In this document: positions 1-12,539 of the stretch, piece by piece
Numbering within the stretch: the stretch's first letter is position 1
How the letters are laid out: every line of letters begins with the position of its first letter
DNA from: Ursus arctos
Taxonomy: Eukaryota > Chordata > Mammalia > Carnivora > Ursidae
Assembly: GCF_023065955.2 (NCBI RefSeq)
Contig: NW_026623050.1
Location: 22,030,501 to 22,094,500 of the forward strand
DNA length: 64,000 nucleotides
Direction: 5' to 3'
The notes under the pieces: generated by a model
Databases searched by the model: none
What the model saw: the letters and a program-made list of their open reading frames with translations, nothing else
What the model was told of the DNA's origin: nothing
Program-made: the position numbers and the translations under genes

Positions 1-1846
1 CTAACCAATTTTTTTCCTGAATGGGCAATTTAATTTTTTTCATTGAAAAAACTACATTATAGTGGTTTTAAAGAGATTTGATACCATTTTTTAAATTCAG
101 AATTGTGTCAAATGGCAACTTTTTAAAGTTTGAAAACTATATAGGTTATATATTTATGGTGATATCATTAAAAAGGCACCACATTCTACCAAGTTTCTAG
201 CTTAAAAACCCCTCTTTAGGTAAAACGAAATACATACAGAACATAAAGATCCTTTAATCAGTCTGTAGATTAATACTGATTAATTTAAATCATTAGTATT
301 CAGTGAACAGTACAAATGAAACAAATTATTAGAATAGAATTCAGAATCAGAGAGGAATTCATACTGAGTACTTTTCAGTCTGCTCCTTAATTCACAAGAC
401 CTCTTATTCATCAACTAATTAGATTTAGCATTTTTCTATTGTGGGTGCTAAAGCAATTGGCCAAATTAAATGAAAACAGGTCCCTTGTTGGGTGCTCCCA
501 CAAAAGTAAGGCCATACACAGATTGTGAAGATTCAGAATGCAGGATGATGTCATTTAATGAGATGGGCCTTTTATTCTGAAATAGAGCTCTTCATAATAA
601 TTGAAATTTAGAGCATAGCAGGCCTAGGGGTTTGCCTTCCCCTGCTTACTCCCCCAGTAGCAGCAGCCTGTCAGCTGTATGCTAACGAGAGGAACAATTA
701 AACATAGGGTCCTATCTGGCTGGCCCAGTCTCTGAGCTCAGACAAAGAACTGTTTATACACCTGTTGTGTCTGTGGACAGAGCCATTTGAATGGGTAGCT
801 GCAGATTAAAAGGAGGACATGGGAACCAATGTGAGCAAGGGTTAAATAGAACTTTAAGAACTGTGAAAGTCAAATTCTCCAGAAAATATATGAGGACCAT
901 TTGCAGGGGGAATCAAGTTACCAAAAAAAAAGTTCCTGCTAACTTCATTAACATGAAAAACTCCAGACTTCCAGCTTTCTGCTAGTCTGAAGCCATTTTT
1001 TAGGGGTTTAATTTTTTTTTTTCTTTTTGGGAGCCAAAAAAATACTTACTTTGTAGTATTCCAAAGAGATGAAAATAATTTGCTGGCGTTTATATCCCAA
1101 AACAAATTGATCAACGGTCTGATTTTCCTTCAGGTCAAGGCAAAATCCCTAAGACTTACATAGATAATGATCTTTTGTCTGCCAGTCCTTTCATCAGAAA
1201 GGAAATGATGGAACAATTTTATTAGTTGAGATTCAGAAAATCAAAGAATTGTTTTTACTAATAAAATAAAAAGAAGTAAGAATTCAGAAGATGCATCATC
1301 ACTTATCCCTTGGATGGAAATTCAGTCTGTGGCTGTTTGACGGTATTGTCTTACAGAGCTGTAAAATGAGTTGTACACATACAGTATAGAGTAAATATAC
1401 ATATGTTTAAAAGTTTAAGTTTTAAAAGGCTGTTTTCTTTTAAGTTACTTGGTATGATAGCTCAAAATACTAGGTAAGAACAATTTAGCACATATTACCA
1501 AAGATCACGGGAGCTTTTAAGTTCACATTATAAACACAGACACAGAAATCTTAGCTTTTACTTTGTCCTGCAGTGATTTCTTCAGCCAGTCAAAATTGTT
1601 CTCATGCTATTTATCTTTAGAATAGGCTTAGGCTCCTAAAGTCCCAAAGATTTTGCAGCTACATATATTGTATTTATACTGTACTTACTTTTATAAGTGG
1701 GATTTTTGAACTGACCTCTCCTTAGATCATTAAGTAGTTCATAGCAAGCAAAGAAAGCAACTAATCCTCAGCAATGACTAATCCTCAAATAAATTTAAAA
1801 GTAGATAGGGAATACATTAAATGGGTTTTTAAAAACTACATTAAAG

Positions 1847-2027
1847 GGGTGCCTGGATGGATCAGTCAGTTAAGTGTCTGATTCTTGATTTTGGCTTAGG
1901 TTGTGAGAGATGGAGCCCCACCTCAGGCTCTGCGCTGGGCGTGGAGTCTGCTTAAGATTGTCTCTCTCTCTCTCCCTCCCTCTGCTCCCCGCTCCTGCGC
2001 CACCCTCCCTCAGAAAAATTAAAAAAG
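1847..2027 (+). mobile_element. SINEC (tRNA-Lys-derived SINE), older copy
   Basis: A diverged SINEC body beginning GGGTGCCTGGATGG, followed by a CT-rich stretch and an A-rich tail. It is flanked by a 16-bp perfect target-site duplication, AAAAACTACATTAAAG, at 1831-1846 and 2028-2043. The divergent body with an intact duplication suggests a moderately old insertion in the TCF12 intron. Confidence 0.93.
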
Positions 2028-2365
2028 AAAAACTACATTAAAGATAGGAATAAGGGTGGAGAACAGACATTTCTTAAAAAGTGTGGTGAAAGACCTGATG
2101 TGTTCTAATCAAGTCCAGTACCAAATGGCCTTGTTGCTGAAACTTTGCTTTGGTGCCTTTTGTTTAGCTCACAGGAAACCAATGGATAAACTTGCATAGG
2201 GGTATTTATACCTCTTAGGGTAAAATCCATATAAAGTCATGCAAGATAAAAGCTATATTAATTACTCAAGAGAGATTCAAAGCAGAAGAGTTTGCTGGGA
2301 TTGAAGAATTTGTTGAAAAACAGTGATTCTTATATGTAACTCCAAGCAATAAACCTCTTTAATTA

Positions 2366-2559
2366 GGGGCGCCTGGGGGGCACAGCGGTTAAGCGTCTGC
2401 CTTCGGCTCAGGGCGTGATCCCGGCGTTATGGGATCGAGCCCCACATCAGGCTCCTCCGCTATGAGCCTGCTTCTTCCTCTCCCACTCCCCCTGCTTGTG
2501 TTCCCTCTCTCGCTGGCTATCTCTGTTAAATAAATAAATAAAATCTTTAAAAATAAATA
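2366..2559 (+). mobile_element. SINEC, young bear-type subfamily
   Basis: Full-length tRNA-Lys-derived SINE with head, (CT)-rich middle and AAATAAATAAAATC tail, flanked by an 18-bp perfect duplication AATAAACCTCTTTAATTA (2348-2365 and 2560-2577). The body is almost the same as the copies at 4163 and 29918, so these belong to one recent subfamily. Confidence 0.96.
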
Positions 2560-3323
2560 AATAAACCTCTTTAATTAAAGGCTTAATCTTGTAGTCAACA
2601 CATGTGCTACCGTTCTAATAAAAAGCTTCATTTGTAACCAGTTGTTCTAAAAATACTACTGCAGCTAAAATATTTGGTGGTGTTTGCATGCCTTGCCTTC
2701 TAATTTTAGGCTAATTGTGATTTATGTAAGTTTGATTGAAACAGAATAAAAATATATATCATTTTTGTCGCCTGGCAATGCAGAACTTTTGTTTTAAGTT
2801 AATTCCATTTTGTATCGGTTTTGCTGCTCTTTTTAAATTTTTGAGGGAGGCAGAGGAAGAAGAAAAAACAAGACACTGTATATGTGTGTGTGAGGAAAGG
2901 GTATACCAAAGTATAGATAAATACTATTATTACTTGGAGTGTAGCAATATTTTGTTAAATGCAAATTCATACATATGGAATATGCATATGGAATAGATTT
3001 TCAGATTGATTGATGTAGGATTATTAATAGATACTATAATGTGTAGTGCTTTATCTCTCTTAGCTCATTTGCTTCACACAACAACCTTCTGTTGGATATA
3101 AAATTTGAAAGTTGGAATTTTTTTTTATATATTTTGATTCAAAAGCAGTGGTACCATCAAGCCTTTTGAAATCCAGAAATCAGAAATAGCATCCCAAAAA
3201 AGTTGTTAAATTCAAATGAGTGATGGATGTCATTTTTTCTATTAAACCCATTAAAAGAATTTAACAATTTTTGCCCCTGAACTGTCTTGACTTTTTTCTT
3301 TTCTTTTCATTTTTTAATTTTAG

Positions 3324-3464
<141 letters not shown>

Positions 3465-4138
3465 TAATGATGCATACAGAGATATCACTTGGAACACTGT
3501 CATCTTTCTTACAAGCAGACTGACATCTATGAGTCGAAAGCCATCTTTGGTGAGGCAATTCCAAACACTAGTGCTACTGAATATAGAGGGTAGATATTTA
3601 GGGTTCCAGTTGCCCCATTTGGCTGGGCCAATTGTAGATACTTATTAATGGATAGAACCACATGCAAACTGTTCAGTATTTACTGGCCATCTTACCTGCT
3701 CCTGCTTCTGTCATGTCTCTTTCCTAATCACTTCCCCTCATGACTGAGCCCTCATGGTCCCTAGAGGCAGTGAGGAATTTTTCTGAGTATGTTGAGAGCT
3801 CAAAATGATAGTAGCTTTTATTTAGAAGATTATAATTTAATTTGAGAGAGAGACAATTCTGATAAAAACAAACTGATAAATGTTATAATAGAGCTTATAA
3901 GTACTAATATATAACTAATATTAAGACCATCAAAGTAAGGTTTTCCCAGTTATATTTAACCATGCAACCCATTTTATTGTGTTTATCTGGGAAAATGTTA
4001 AAGCTTATTTCCTTTACCTTACCAGCATCTTAGAAGTCAGTTTCTAAACTGCTTCAAATTTCTTATACTTGTTCGGTTGTTAAGTAGTGCCTGAAAGTAA
4101 GCATTAGAGTGACCATCAAGGTGAGACTTCTTCTTTTA

Positions 4139-4481
4139 TTTTTTTTTTAAGATTTAAAAAAAGGGGGGGGCGGCACCTGGGTGGCACAGCGGTTAAGCGT
4201 CTGCTTTCGGCTCAGGGCGTGATCCTGGCATTATGGGATCGAGCCCCACATCAGGCTCCTCCGCTATGAGCCTGCTTCTTCCTCTCCCACTCCCCCTGCT
4301 TGTGTTCCCTCTCTCACTGGCTGTCTCTATCTCTGTCAAATAAATAAAATCTTAAAAAAAAAAGATTTATTAATTTATTTGATGGGGGGTTGCTGAGGGA
4401 GGGGGAGAGAGAGAATCTCAAGCAGACTCCCCGCTGAATGTGGAGTCTGACGCTTAACCCACTGAGCCACCCAGGCACCCC
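4139..4481 (-). mobile_element. SINEC (antisense, older), split by a younger SINE
   Basis: Antisense SINE: poly-T then AAGATTT at the left, and the head (complement of GGGTGCCTGGGTGGCTCA) at the right end. It is interrupted by the + strand copy at 4163-4361. It has an imperfect 15-bp duplication, AGACTTCTTCTTTTA (4124-4138) against AGACTACTTATTTTA (4482-4496), with two mismatches as expected for an older insertion. Confidence 0.9.
4163..4361 (+). mobile_element. SINEC, young subfamily, nested in an antisense SINE
   Basis: A nearly intact young SINEC body (AGCGGTTAAGCGTCTGCTTT, TCCGCTATGAGCCTG, AAATAAATAAAATCTT) inserted in the AAGATTTA tail of the older antisense copy; AAGATTTA appears on both sides. 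The start is a run of eight G, one or more longer than usual. The insertion order is certain from the nesting. Confidence 0.92.
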
Positions 4482-4628
4482 AGACTACTTATTTTAAATA
4501 CAGATGCTTTAAATATAATTTTCTCCAAGGTTTGTGGATCTGTTCTTTCCAGCTCTAAATAGTATATTATTCTACATCTTCAGATTTCCATCATAGTCTT
4601 GTAACAAGTAAAAACATTCACCATCTAG

Positions 4629-4964
<336 letters not shown>

Positions 4965-5229
4965 TAGGACTTCATATGTTACCTCATTTAGTGCTCATGG
5001 CATCCCTAAAAGGGGAGGCATATGACGCTGACTCCAAAATTATGTATTCCATTATACCATAGTATTTTAGGGCCTACATATAAAAAAGAATTATATCTCT
5101 CCCTTCAGTTAGAGCACAAAATAATTAAATTGTACATTTGGAGACATTTAGATACATTCCACCAATAAATACTTGATTATATTATTTTAACACTATGTTT
5201 ATGATAAAAATCTATTGTATCATTTAAAC

Positions 5230-5454
5230 CAGGGGTCAGCAAACTATGGCCCATGGGCCAAATCTAGCCTATAGCCTATTTTTATAAATAAAGTTTTATT
5301 GAAACACTGCCATATCCCATTCATTTGCATATGGTCTATGGCTGCTTTCCTAATGCAGTGGCAGATTTGGGTAGTTACAGCAGGGACCAGATGGCCCACA
5401 AAGCTGAAAATATTTACTATCTGGCCCTTTACAGAAGAAGTTTCCCAACTCTTG
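5230..5454 (+). mobile_element. hAT-type non-autonomous DNA transposon (MER/Charlie-like), copy 1
   Basis: It starts CAGGGGTCAGCAAACTATGG and ends with an inverted counterpart AGTTTCCCAACTCTTG. A perfect 8-bp target duplication ATTTAAAC flanks it (5222-5229 and 5455-5462), the hallmark of hAT insertion. The interior has the familiar AATAAAGTTTTATTG segment. I do not assign the exact Repbase family. It is old and non-coding; an 81-codon open frame that crosses its end is chance. Confidence 0.9.
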
Positions 5455-5840
5455 ATTTAAACAATAATTTGAGAAGAGTATGGAAAAGGAAGTACTCCAG
5501 GTGGACTGATGTTGTTGGGGAGGGTTCTCTAGAAATCAGACTTGACCTTGCTTTTCAGTATGGATATTGACACACAGAACATTAGTTTCAAATGATTTCC
5601 AGATTCTTCACTCAGATTTTTCTTCTAGTTCTACATTAAATTTAGATGGTTTGGTATATTTTTGGCATGTCCTATTTGTTGGCATCAATAATATGTATAT
5701 ATCACATATAGGTATTTAAAACATTGTTCTTTGTATTAAATTAGGGTGCAAAGGAGACCACAATGAGTATAGTAGATATAGCTAAAAAAATTAAATTGAA
5801 AATTAATTTAAAAATTAAATCTTAAGGTTCTAATACTATC

Positions 5841-5873
<33 letters not shown>

Positions 5874-6028
5874 TATTTGTTTATCTGAGAAGAGAGCGAG
5901 AGCGAGCCTGATCTGGGGGGAGGAGGTAGGAGGAACAGACTCCGGGCTGAGCAGGGAGCCCAGGACTCTGGGATCATGACCTGAGCTGAAGGCAGATGTT
6001 TAACTGACTGAGTCACCCAGGTGTCCCT
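5841..6028 (-). mobile_element. SINEC (antisense)
   Basis: Poly-T of about 26, then AAGATTTTATTTG, a GA-rich middle and the antisense head ending ACCCAGGTGTCCC. The short duplication TAATACTATC / TAATACTGTC (5831-5840 and 6029-6038) has one mismatch. Confidence 0.92.
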
Positions 6029-6216
6029 TAATACTGTCATTTTAATATGCGTTGTACTCAGTTGTGGAGGGGCATGAAGAAGTAAAAATTGGGTCAGGAA
6101 ATCCAGAGACTACTCCTTTGAGGCATCTTAATTCTTTAATACTTTTATTATTCAAATAGAATGTTAAGAGAAATAATTTGTATCTTTCCTTCTTATCATC
6201 TTTTCATCTTAAAGGT

Positions 6217-6425
6217 CAGAGTTTAGCAAACTTTCCATGTAAAGGGTAGACAGTATCTATTTTAGGTTTTGTGGGCCATTGTGTCTCTGTAGCAACTACT
6301 CAACTCTGCCATTGTAATAAAAGCAGCCAAAGACAATACATTAACAAGTGAGCGTGGCTCTTTGAATAAAATTTTATGTAAGAAAACAGGGAGCCAGCTC
6401 ATAGGCCATAGTTTGCTGAACCCTG
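6217..6425 (-). mobile_element. hAT-type non-autonomous DNA transposon, copy 2 (inverted relative to copy 1)
   Basis: The same family as 5230-5454 but in the opposite orientation: it begins CAGAGTTTAGCAAACTTTCC and ends CATAGTTTGCTGAACCCTG. It shares the interior CAACTACTCAACTCTGCC and AATAAAATTTTATG segments with the reverse complement of copy 1. It is more diverged, and no clean 8-bp duplication is visible. Confidence 0.85.
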
Positions 6426-6544
6426 TTATATAGGTCATGAGAAATTGAGAAGGCAGTATAACAGTTTACTAATAACAGTAATGCTTAGTAATTAATGATA
6501 GCTAATAGGTTAATAATGTGTTCTTTAGATAAATAAAGTTAACC

Positions 6545-6735
6545 TGGAGTTGAGTTATGGCTCCATTGCATACTTGCCAAGTGACCCTGGACAAGTTATT
6601 AAAACTCTCTGAGCTTTAAGGGTTTTTTTCTCTAAAAAGAGACTTTCTATTATAGGATTCTTATGGAAATAAACTGAAAATGATGCATATAAAGCCCTTT
6701 GCACACTCTTTTGCATGCAGTAAATACCCAGTAAG
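6545..6735 (+). repeat. MIR-like SINE (ancient)
   Basis: The order of motifs follows the MIR core: CAAGTGACCCTGGACAAGTT, CTCTGAGCTTTA, then a diverged 3' part with CACACTCTTTTGCATGCAGT. It is strongly diverged. Confidence 0.6.
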
Positions 6736-6880
6736 GTACTATAGTTACTGTTATCACAATGATAATTTTAGTATGTGGTGTAGCCTTGCTTCTGTGGAAC
6801 ACTTACCTGGGTCCTTGTCATTACACTGCCACTAATTAACTGTGTGATCCTAGGATAGTCACAGATTTCTCTAGATCTGG

Positions 6881-7054
6881 CAGTAGTTCTCAGCCCTAAT
6901 GCACAAAATCCTGAAACATTTTAGAAATACTGGTTGTCTTGGCCCCAACCCAAGCTCACTAAGTCAGCATCTCTGGTAGTGGGACTGTTAAAACCTGTGT
7001 TTTTCAAGTGCCCCTGAAGATTCTGATGGGTGGACACATTTGGAAACCTTTGGG
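6881..7054. repeat. MER5A-like hAT fossil
   Basis: It begins CAGTAGTTCTCAGCCCT, continues through GGCCCCAACCCAAGC and AGTCAGCATCTCTGGTAGTG, and ends near TTTGGAAACCTTTGGG. This order matches the MER5A layout as I remember it. Confidence 0.6.
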
Positions 7055-7558
7055 CTAGATGATCTGTGAAGTTTCTTTGAAGTGAAAGAGCTAGTGATTC
7101 TATTATAAAAGAGTATTTGTATGTAATTCTTGACAATTAGCTAGTAAAAATCTCTTGTGTACTTAATCTTTATTACGGTACTCAGGTTTATTGGAGAAAA
7201 CATCTATTCTTTGTGCATATTATTACAGGATTCTGAGAGGCTCCTCTCAGTCATTTATTTCTGAAATATAAATAGAATTTTCTAAAAGTTATTCCAGATC
7301 ATCTCCCTCAAATGTTTTTGTTTTTCTGATCACTTAATCTGTTTTCATTACAGAAATTTGGAAAATACAGAAAAGAACCCAAAAAATCACAAGAAACTGA
7401 ACTATCAATTTTTTAAGGAATAGATATCCCATAACTATAGTTTAAATTGGAATTTAACTGGATATAAGTTTTACAATATCTTTTTTCATGTAACAGTATA
7501 TTTTTAATATTTTCATTTGTCCCTGAGTTTTCTCAAATGTTTTTTCCTTTGTTTTTTG

Positions 7559-8120
7559 CCAGCTTTATTGAGGTTTAATTCACATACATATATAATAAAA
7601 TACACCAAATTTTAAGTGTACAGTTTTTGTCCTTTGGCAAATGTATATGGTCTTATAATCACCACAACATTAATAATATAGAATATTTCTACCAAAAAGT
7701 TTCCTTATGCCCCTTGGTAATCGGTACCCTTCTTCCATCCCCTGGCAGCCATTCATCTGCTTTCCATTACTAGAGCTTTGTCTTTTCTAGAGCTTCATGT
7801 AAATCATACAGTATGTAGTCTCGTGTCTGGCATCTTTTACTTATTAGCACAATCTGCAGCTTAATTTTTAGAAACTACATAGTAGACAGTTGTCTGGATG
7901 TACTGTGATTTATTTAACCTGTGTCCTGTTATTGGACTCCCAATTAGTTGCTAAAGTAAATAATTCTGTGATCAACTTTTTTACAATAAATTCCTATGTA
8001 CATCTCTAATTATATCCTTAGGATAAATTTCTAAAGTTGGAATTGCTGATCAAGATGTAATGAACATTTTAAGGCTTCGGGTTCATTTTGCCAATTTGTC
8101 CTTGAAAAAACTTGTTCCAT
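7559..8120 (+). repeat. L1 (old mammalian L1M) 3'-region fragment
   Basis: It begins with CAGCTTTATTGAGGTTTAAT, continues with TAAGTGTACAGTTTTTG and ATAATCACCACAACATTAAT, and later GGATAAATTTCTAAAGTTGG AATTGCTGATC. These are typical phrases of old L1 3' sequence. There is no intact reading frame. Confidence 0.65.
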
Positions 8121-8130
8121 TTGATTCATG

Positions 8131-8323
8131 GTTTTTTTTTAAGATTTTATTTATTTATTAGAGGGTGAGAGCATGCACACGAGAAAGAGAGAGAGCAGAG
8201 GAGGAGGGAGAAGCAGACTCCTCACTGAGCAGGGAGCCCAACACAGGGCTCAATCCCAGGACCCCAAGACCATGACTGAGCCAAGGGCAGACACCCAACA
8301 GACTGAGCCACCCAGGCGCCCCA
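8131..8323 (-). mobile_element. SINEC (antisense)
   Basis: Poly-T, AAGATTTTATTTATTTATTA, a GA-rich middle, and the antisense head ending CACCCAGGCGCCCC. The short duplication TGATTCATG / TGACTCATG (8122-8130 and 8324-8332) has one mismatch. Confidence 0.92.
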
Positions 8324-8547
8324 TGACTCATGTTTTAGAATCATTGCCACTGACAGTATTTCTCTCTGAAACAAAAAGTAGTCATTTTCTGAGATATTTC
8401 TCTCATTCTGTGTCGTAAGCTTTTCTTCCTCCTTCTCACTAGGTAAGAAAAAAAACAAAAACAAAAACAAAAGCATTTGAGGGAGATGATTTGGAATATA
8501 TTTAGGAGCACAGGTTAGGCAAATTATAATACATTAGTGTAGTAGGA

Positions 8548-8703
8548 CAGTGCTTCTCAGACCTTAATGTACATATGAACCAGCCAGGGATCTTGTTAAA
8601 GTGTAGCTTCCAATTCAGTAGGCTTGCAGTAGCACTTGAGTCTGTGTTCTTAACAAGCTCCCAGTAATGCTGATGGTGCTGATCACTTTCTGAGTATCAA
8701 GGC
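8548..8703. repeat. MER5A-like hAT fossil
   Basis: It starts CAGTGCTTCTCAGACCTTAA and carries ACCAGCCAGGGATCTTGTTA, matching the start of MER5-class elements. The right end is approximate. Confidence 0.55.
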
Positions 8704-8813
8704 ACTAGAATATTATGTAGTCATTCAAATTACGTTTATAAAGAGTTGCCCTAGTATGGAGAAGTGTTTATGCTGAACGTGCAATGGAAAATGCGTTTTA
8801 AAATGTATGCGGT

Positions 8814-9030
8814 CAGGTTCCTGGCTGGCTCAGTTGGTTGAGTGTCTGAATCTTAATTTCAGCTCAGGTCGTGATCTCAGGGTTGTGAGATCAAGCCCTG
8901 CATCAAGCTCCACGTTCAGCGTAGAGTCTGCTTGGGATTCTCTCTCTCCCTCTCTCTCTGCCTCTCTCCCCACTTATACATGTGTTCACTCTCTAAATAA
9001 GTAAGTAAATAAATAAATTGAAATTTTTTG
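8814..9030 (+). mobile_element. SINEC, older sense copy
   Basis: A diverged SINEC with a CT-rich tract and an AAATAAGTAAGTAAATAAAT tail. The duplication AAAATGTATGCGGT (8800-8813) against AAAATGTATGTGGT (9031-9044) has one mismatch. It ends 224 bp before the TCF12 bHLH exon. Confidence 0.92.
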
Positions 9031-9048
9031 AAAATGTATGTGGTGTAA

Positions 9049-9492
<444 letters not shown>

Positions 9493-12374
9493 TAGGTTCA
9501 GCAAAAATACGTAACTATTCTGCCTTAGATGGGCAGACATTTCTTTTTCCACTTGCTCTTCTGCTTGGGAAGTTGTTTGTTAAGTTCAACTAGTACTTCT
9601 GCCACTGCCTCATCTGGATCAAGTTTTCTCTGTAGTTCTCTCACCTCTAGCTTTTAGTATTCATCAGTATCTATAGGCTTGGTGCTTCCCACAAACCAGT
9701 AGAGCACAGTCCTTTGAAATGTTGCAGAGAATAGCCAGCCTCTGCCTGCTGCTCAGCATTAGTGTTTTATGCCCCTTTGTTCTTGTTCTTGTTACGTCTG
9801 GTCTCCCACACTGTTGAATTTACCTGCCCAGACCTGTTTTCCTCCCTGCTCCTTCCTGTCTTCCCCATTCTCTGTACTGAACTTCTCGCCTGCTTTACCC
9901 TGGGCCATCTATTAAAATGGCCCTGCTGATTAATTGGATGCCCGATCATGGCCCCTCCTGGCTTTACTTCATATGGATGTTCTTTATACCCAGGTTAAGA
10001 TGGTCTTAGGACTTATTTGTTGATCCCTGATCGGGAATGCCATGAACTTCTTGGCCTAATATGCACTGACATGCTTGTGTGTTTCCCAGGGCAAAAGTAT
10101 GGTTTATTACAGGCTTATCCACCGCTGACTCAGACAAGGGCCCCAACTGTTTTATCTTTCAAGAAATTTGATGGAATCTTGAAGAAGCTTTGAAACTTCA
10201 TTTTTTGAACAAGTATTTATTGCACACCTCCTGTCTCAATTACCTATATGCTAGGCCCCATCTTACCAATTAATACAAGCTTCCTGCCTTTGAAAGTTTT
10301 TACCATTGAGCTTGATTTTTTTCATATACCTCTTTGTCTTCTTATCCAAAGTTACGAATGTTTTATCGTAAGTCTTTTGCAAAGAATTATAGATGTGCCT
10401 TTGGGTTCCAAACCCTACCTCTAGCTTCTCTTCATTAAGAACAACTCTTTCTTATTTACTGGATGTTCATATGGGATTTTATTTAGAGAAAGTTGGAAAA
10501 GAAAAAACATGAGTGGGACAGACACTTACCAACTATAACCATGGACCCTCAGCATTGGTCACAGAAAGAACACTCTATCTAAGGAAACCAGAGTTGAGAG
10601 AACTTGAATACACTTGCAGGAAAACTTAACCGTAGTAATTAATTGAACCATCCACTTCCCTCCAATGTATTTAATAAGAATGATGAATAGATTATTGCAT
10701 GCATAACCAATATACCATTAAAACCAGATACTTGCTCCTATTAAAGCGCTTGTTAATGTTAAGGGTAAATGTTAATGAAACCTGATTTTCAAGAATGTAT
10801 AGACTCCCTGGGGATGCTCATAAAGACAGTCCGATTGTCGCCCGTTCATCTGTGGCAGAATCAGTGGTTCCTTGAGCCTTCAGTATTTGCTGTCACTTTA
10901 TCAGAGTTTTTTTTTTTCAATGTGTCTGACACCTTTTAACTCACTCTGAAGGCAGTGAGGCATCTGTGTTTAGTGGTCCCAGTACATTCATCCTTCTTCA
11001 GACCCAAGATATTTTCTACCCTGACTCTACCCAGTCATTTGCTGTCAAGACTCTTGTCACCACCTGGACTGTCTGGACAGCAGTGGTGTCAGAACTTATT
11101 CCTGTGTAGCTTTCCTTCCCACTGTTTATTAGAGCTAGAATACAGAGTCATTTGTTTTAAAAACATTTCGTTTAAGATCAGAGGTACTCTCTGATCTAAG
11201 TCATCAAAATGAGAAATACCTCTGTGTTTGAAAAAAGTTGTAAAGTCCACCATGCCTGGGTGGGTCTTATTCATTCACTTGTAAGATTTGACTTTGTAGT
11301 GGTTCCATGTAAGTAGCCAGGCAGAAGAGCTGAGTCTGAGAGAAGATGTAACAACTAAGTACATCCAACTGCCTATAACTTTCTGGTCACTGTTAATGGG
11401 TGCTGACTTTTCTATGCAGTGCTGGAAAGCTCTGTATAAGGAGCCATTGACTGATTAGAATTTAAAATACACTGACTGTAACTTCAGTTGGGGGCTGCTT
11501 TCGTATTCATAAAAGCCTACCTTCCTCCCATCCTCAGACTCTGGGCTTCAAAGCCCAGAGCTTTTATTTTATGTCTTTAATGTAAAAGCCTTGGAATTCA
11601 TGCAAGATCCTTCTTGAAAGGCACTCTGATGGCTATCTGTCAAAGAGGATTTAGAGCCCTTCATGCAGCCCACATACCTCTGCCTTGCTTTGGCAGCACC
11701 TTTAGAGTTTATTATGGCCATTGTCTTCTCTGGGCATTATCTCCAGCAGTTTTGCGTTATTTGAGTAATCTGTTTACTTCTGAGAGCCTCTTCATCCCTA
11801 CAACGGTTCTACCCAGCAGTCCCTGGGCCCAGCAACTTCTGTAAAGAGGTACATTATGTTTACATGACTACTATGGGCATTCTTGGCACTCTTTTTCCTC
11901 ACCTTCTGGTTTGGGACAGTGCTTCAAGACTACAGTCTGGCTAGCCACAACCTGTCATCCCTGGGCAAGTGGCTATATCAGGAGGGCAACCCGCAGTGTA
12001 TTCTGGAGAAGAACTGGAGGAGTGGCTCCCCTTCCGAGCTTCAGATTTTACCAGAGCACTTTTTGTGCCTTGGTGCTTTGCATACCAAATTCTACTTGAT
12101 CCCTGCCATTTCCAATTTAAGCCTTTCTATTATGACAATTATAATATCAACATTACAATTTTACTAATCCTCAATAGATTTTTACATATTACTTTCAAGT
12201 TTCTACTCTCATCTTTATTAACGATTAGATTAGTGATCAGACATTTACGCCTCAGATTTTCACGGGTCTGCTCAATCAGCTTACTTCCCTTCCAATAATA
12301 ATTTAGGGACAATAGAACTATTAGGATTTTAGTTTCCTGGTCTCTTAGTAAGTTTGAAGATAAATGAGCTAGGA

Positions 12375-12470
12375 CAGTGCTTCCCAAATCTGGCTGGTCC
12401 CAGAATCACCTGAGGCTTTTCCTTTTCCCAAATTTCCAGACCCTGCCCTTAGGAGATTTTAAGTTAGTTG
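12375..12470. repeat. MER5A/MER20-like fossil fragment
   Basis: It contains CAGTGCTTCCCAAATCTGGC, CAGAATCACCTGAGGC and CAGACCCTGCCC, in the order seen in MER5-class elements. It is truncated. Confidence 0.6.
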
Positions 12471-12539
12471 CAGTGATATGGTAATACATGGTAGTCTTAA
12501 TGTATTCATTGATAATACTCCTTGCTAAATCTTCACTGA

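Larger units (their letters stand above)
1..3323 (+). other. TCF12: TCF12 intron (3' part), upstream of the first exon in the window
   Basis: AT-rich intronic sequence ending in a strong acceptor: a T-rich polypyrimidine tract then TTTTAG just before 3324. I found no exon in it. It holds two + strand SINEC copies (1847 and 2366). A block at about 540-960 has no repeat I recognise and contains CAGCTG and CACCTG E-boxes. The short open frames here (64 and 86 codons) show no known domain and look like chance. Confidence 0.85.

Noticed and set aside
11681..11703. U6 snRNA-like CCTTGCTTTGGCAGCACC
   Set aside because: Only the short 5' U6-like phrase matches; the following bases do not continue as U6 and no upstream Pol III elements are evident.
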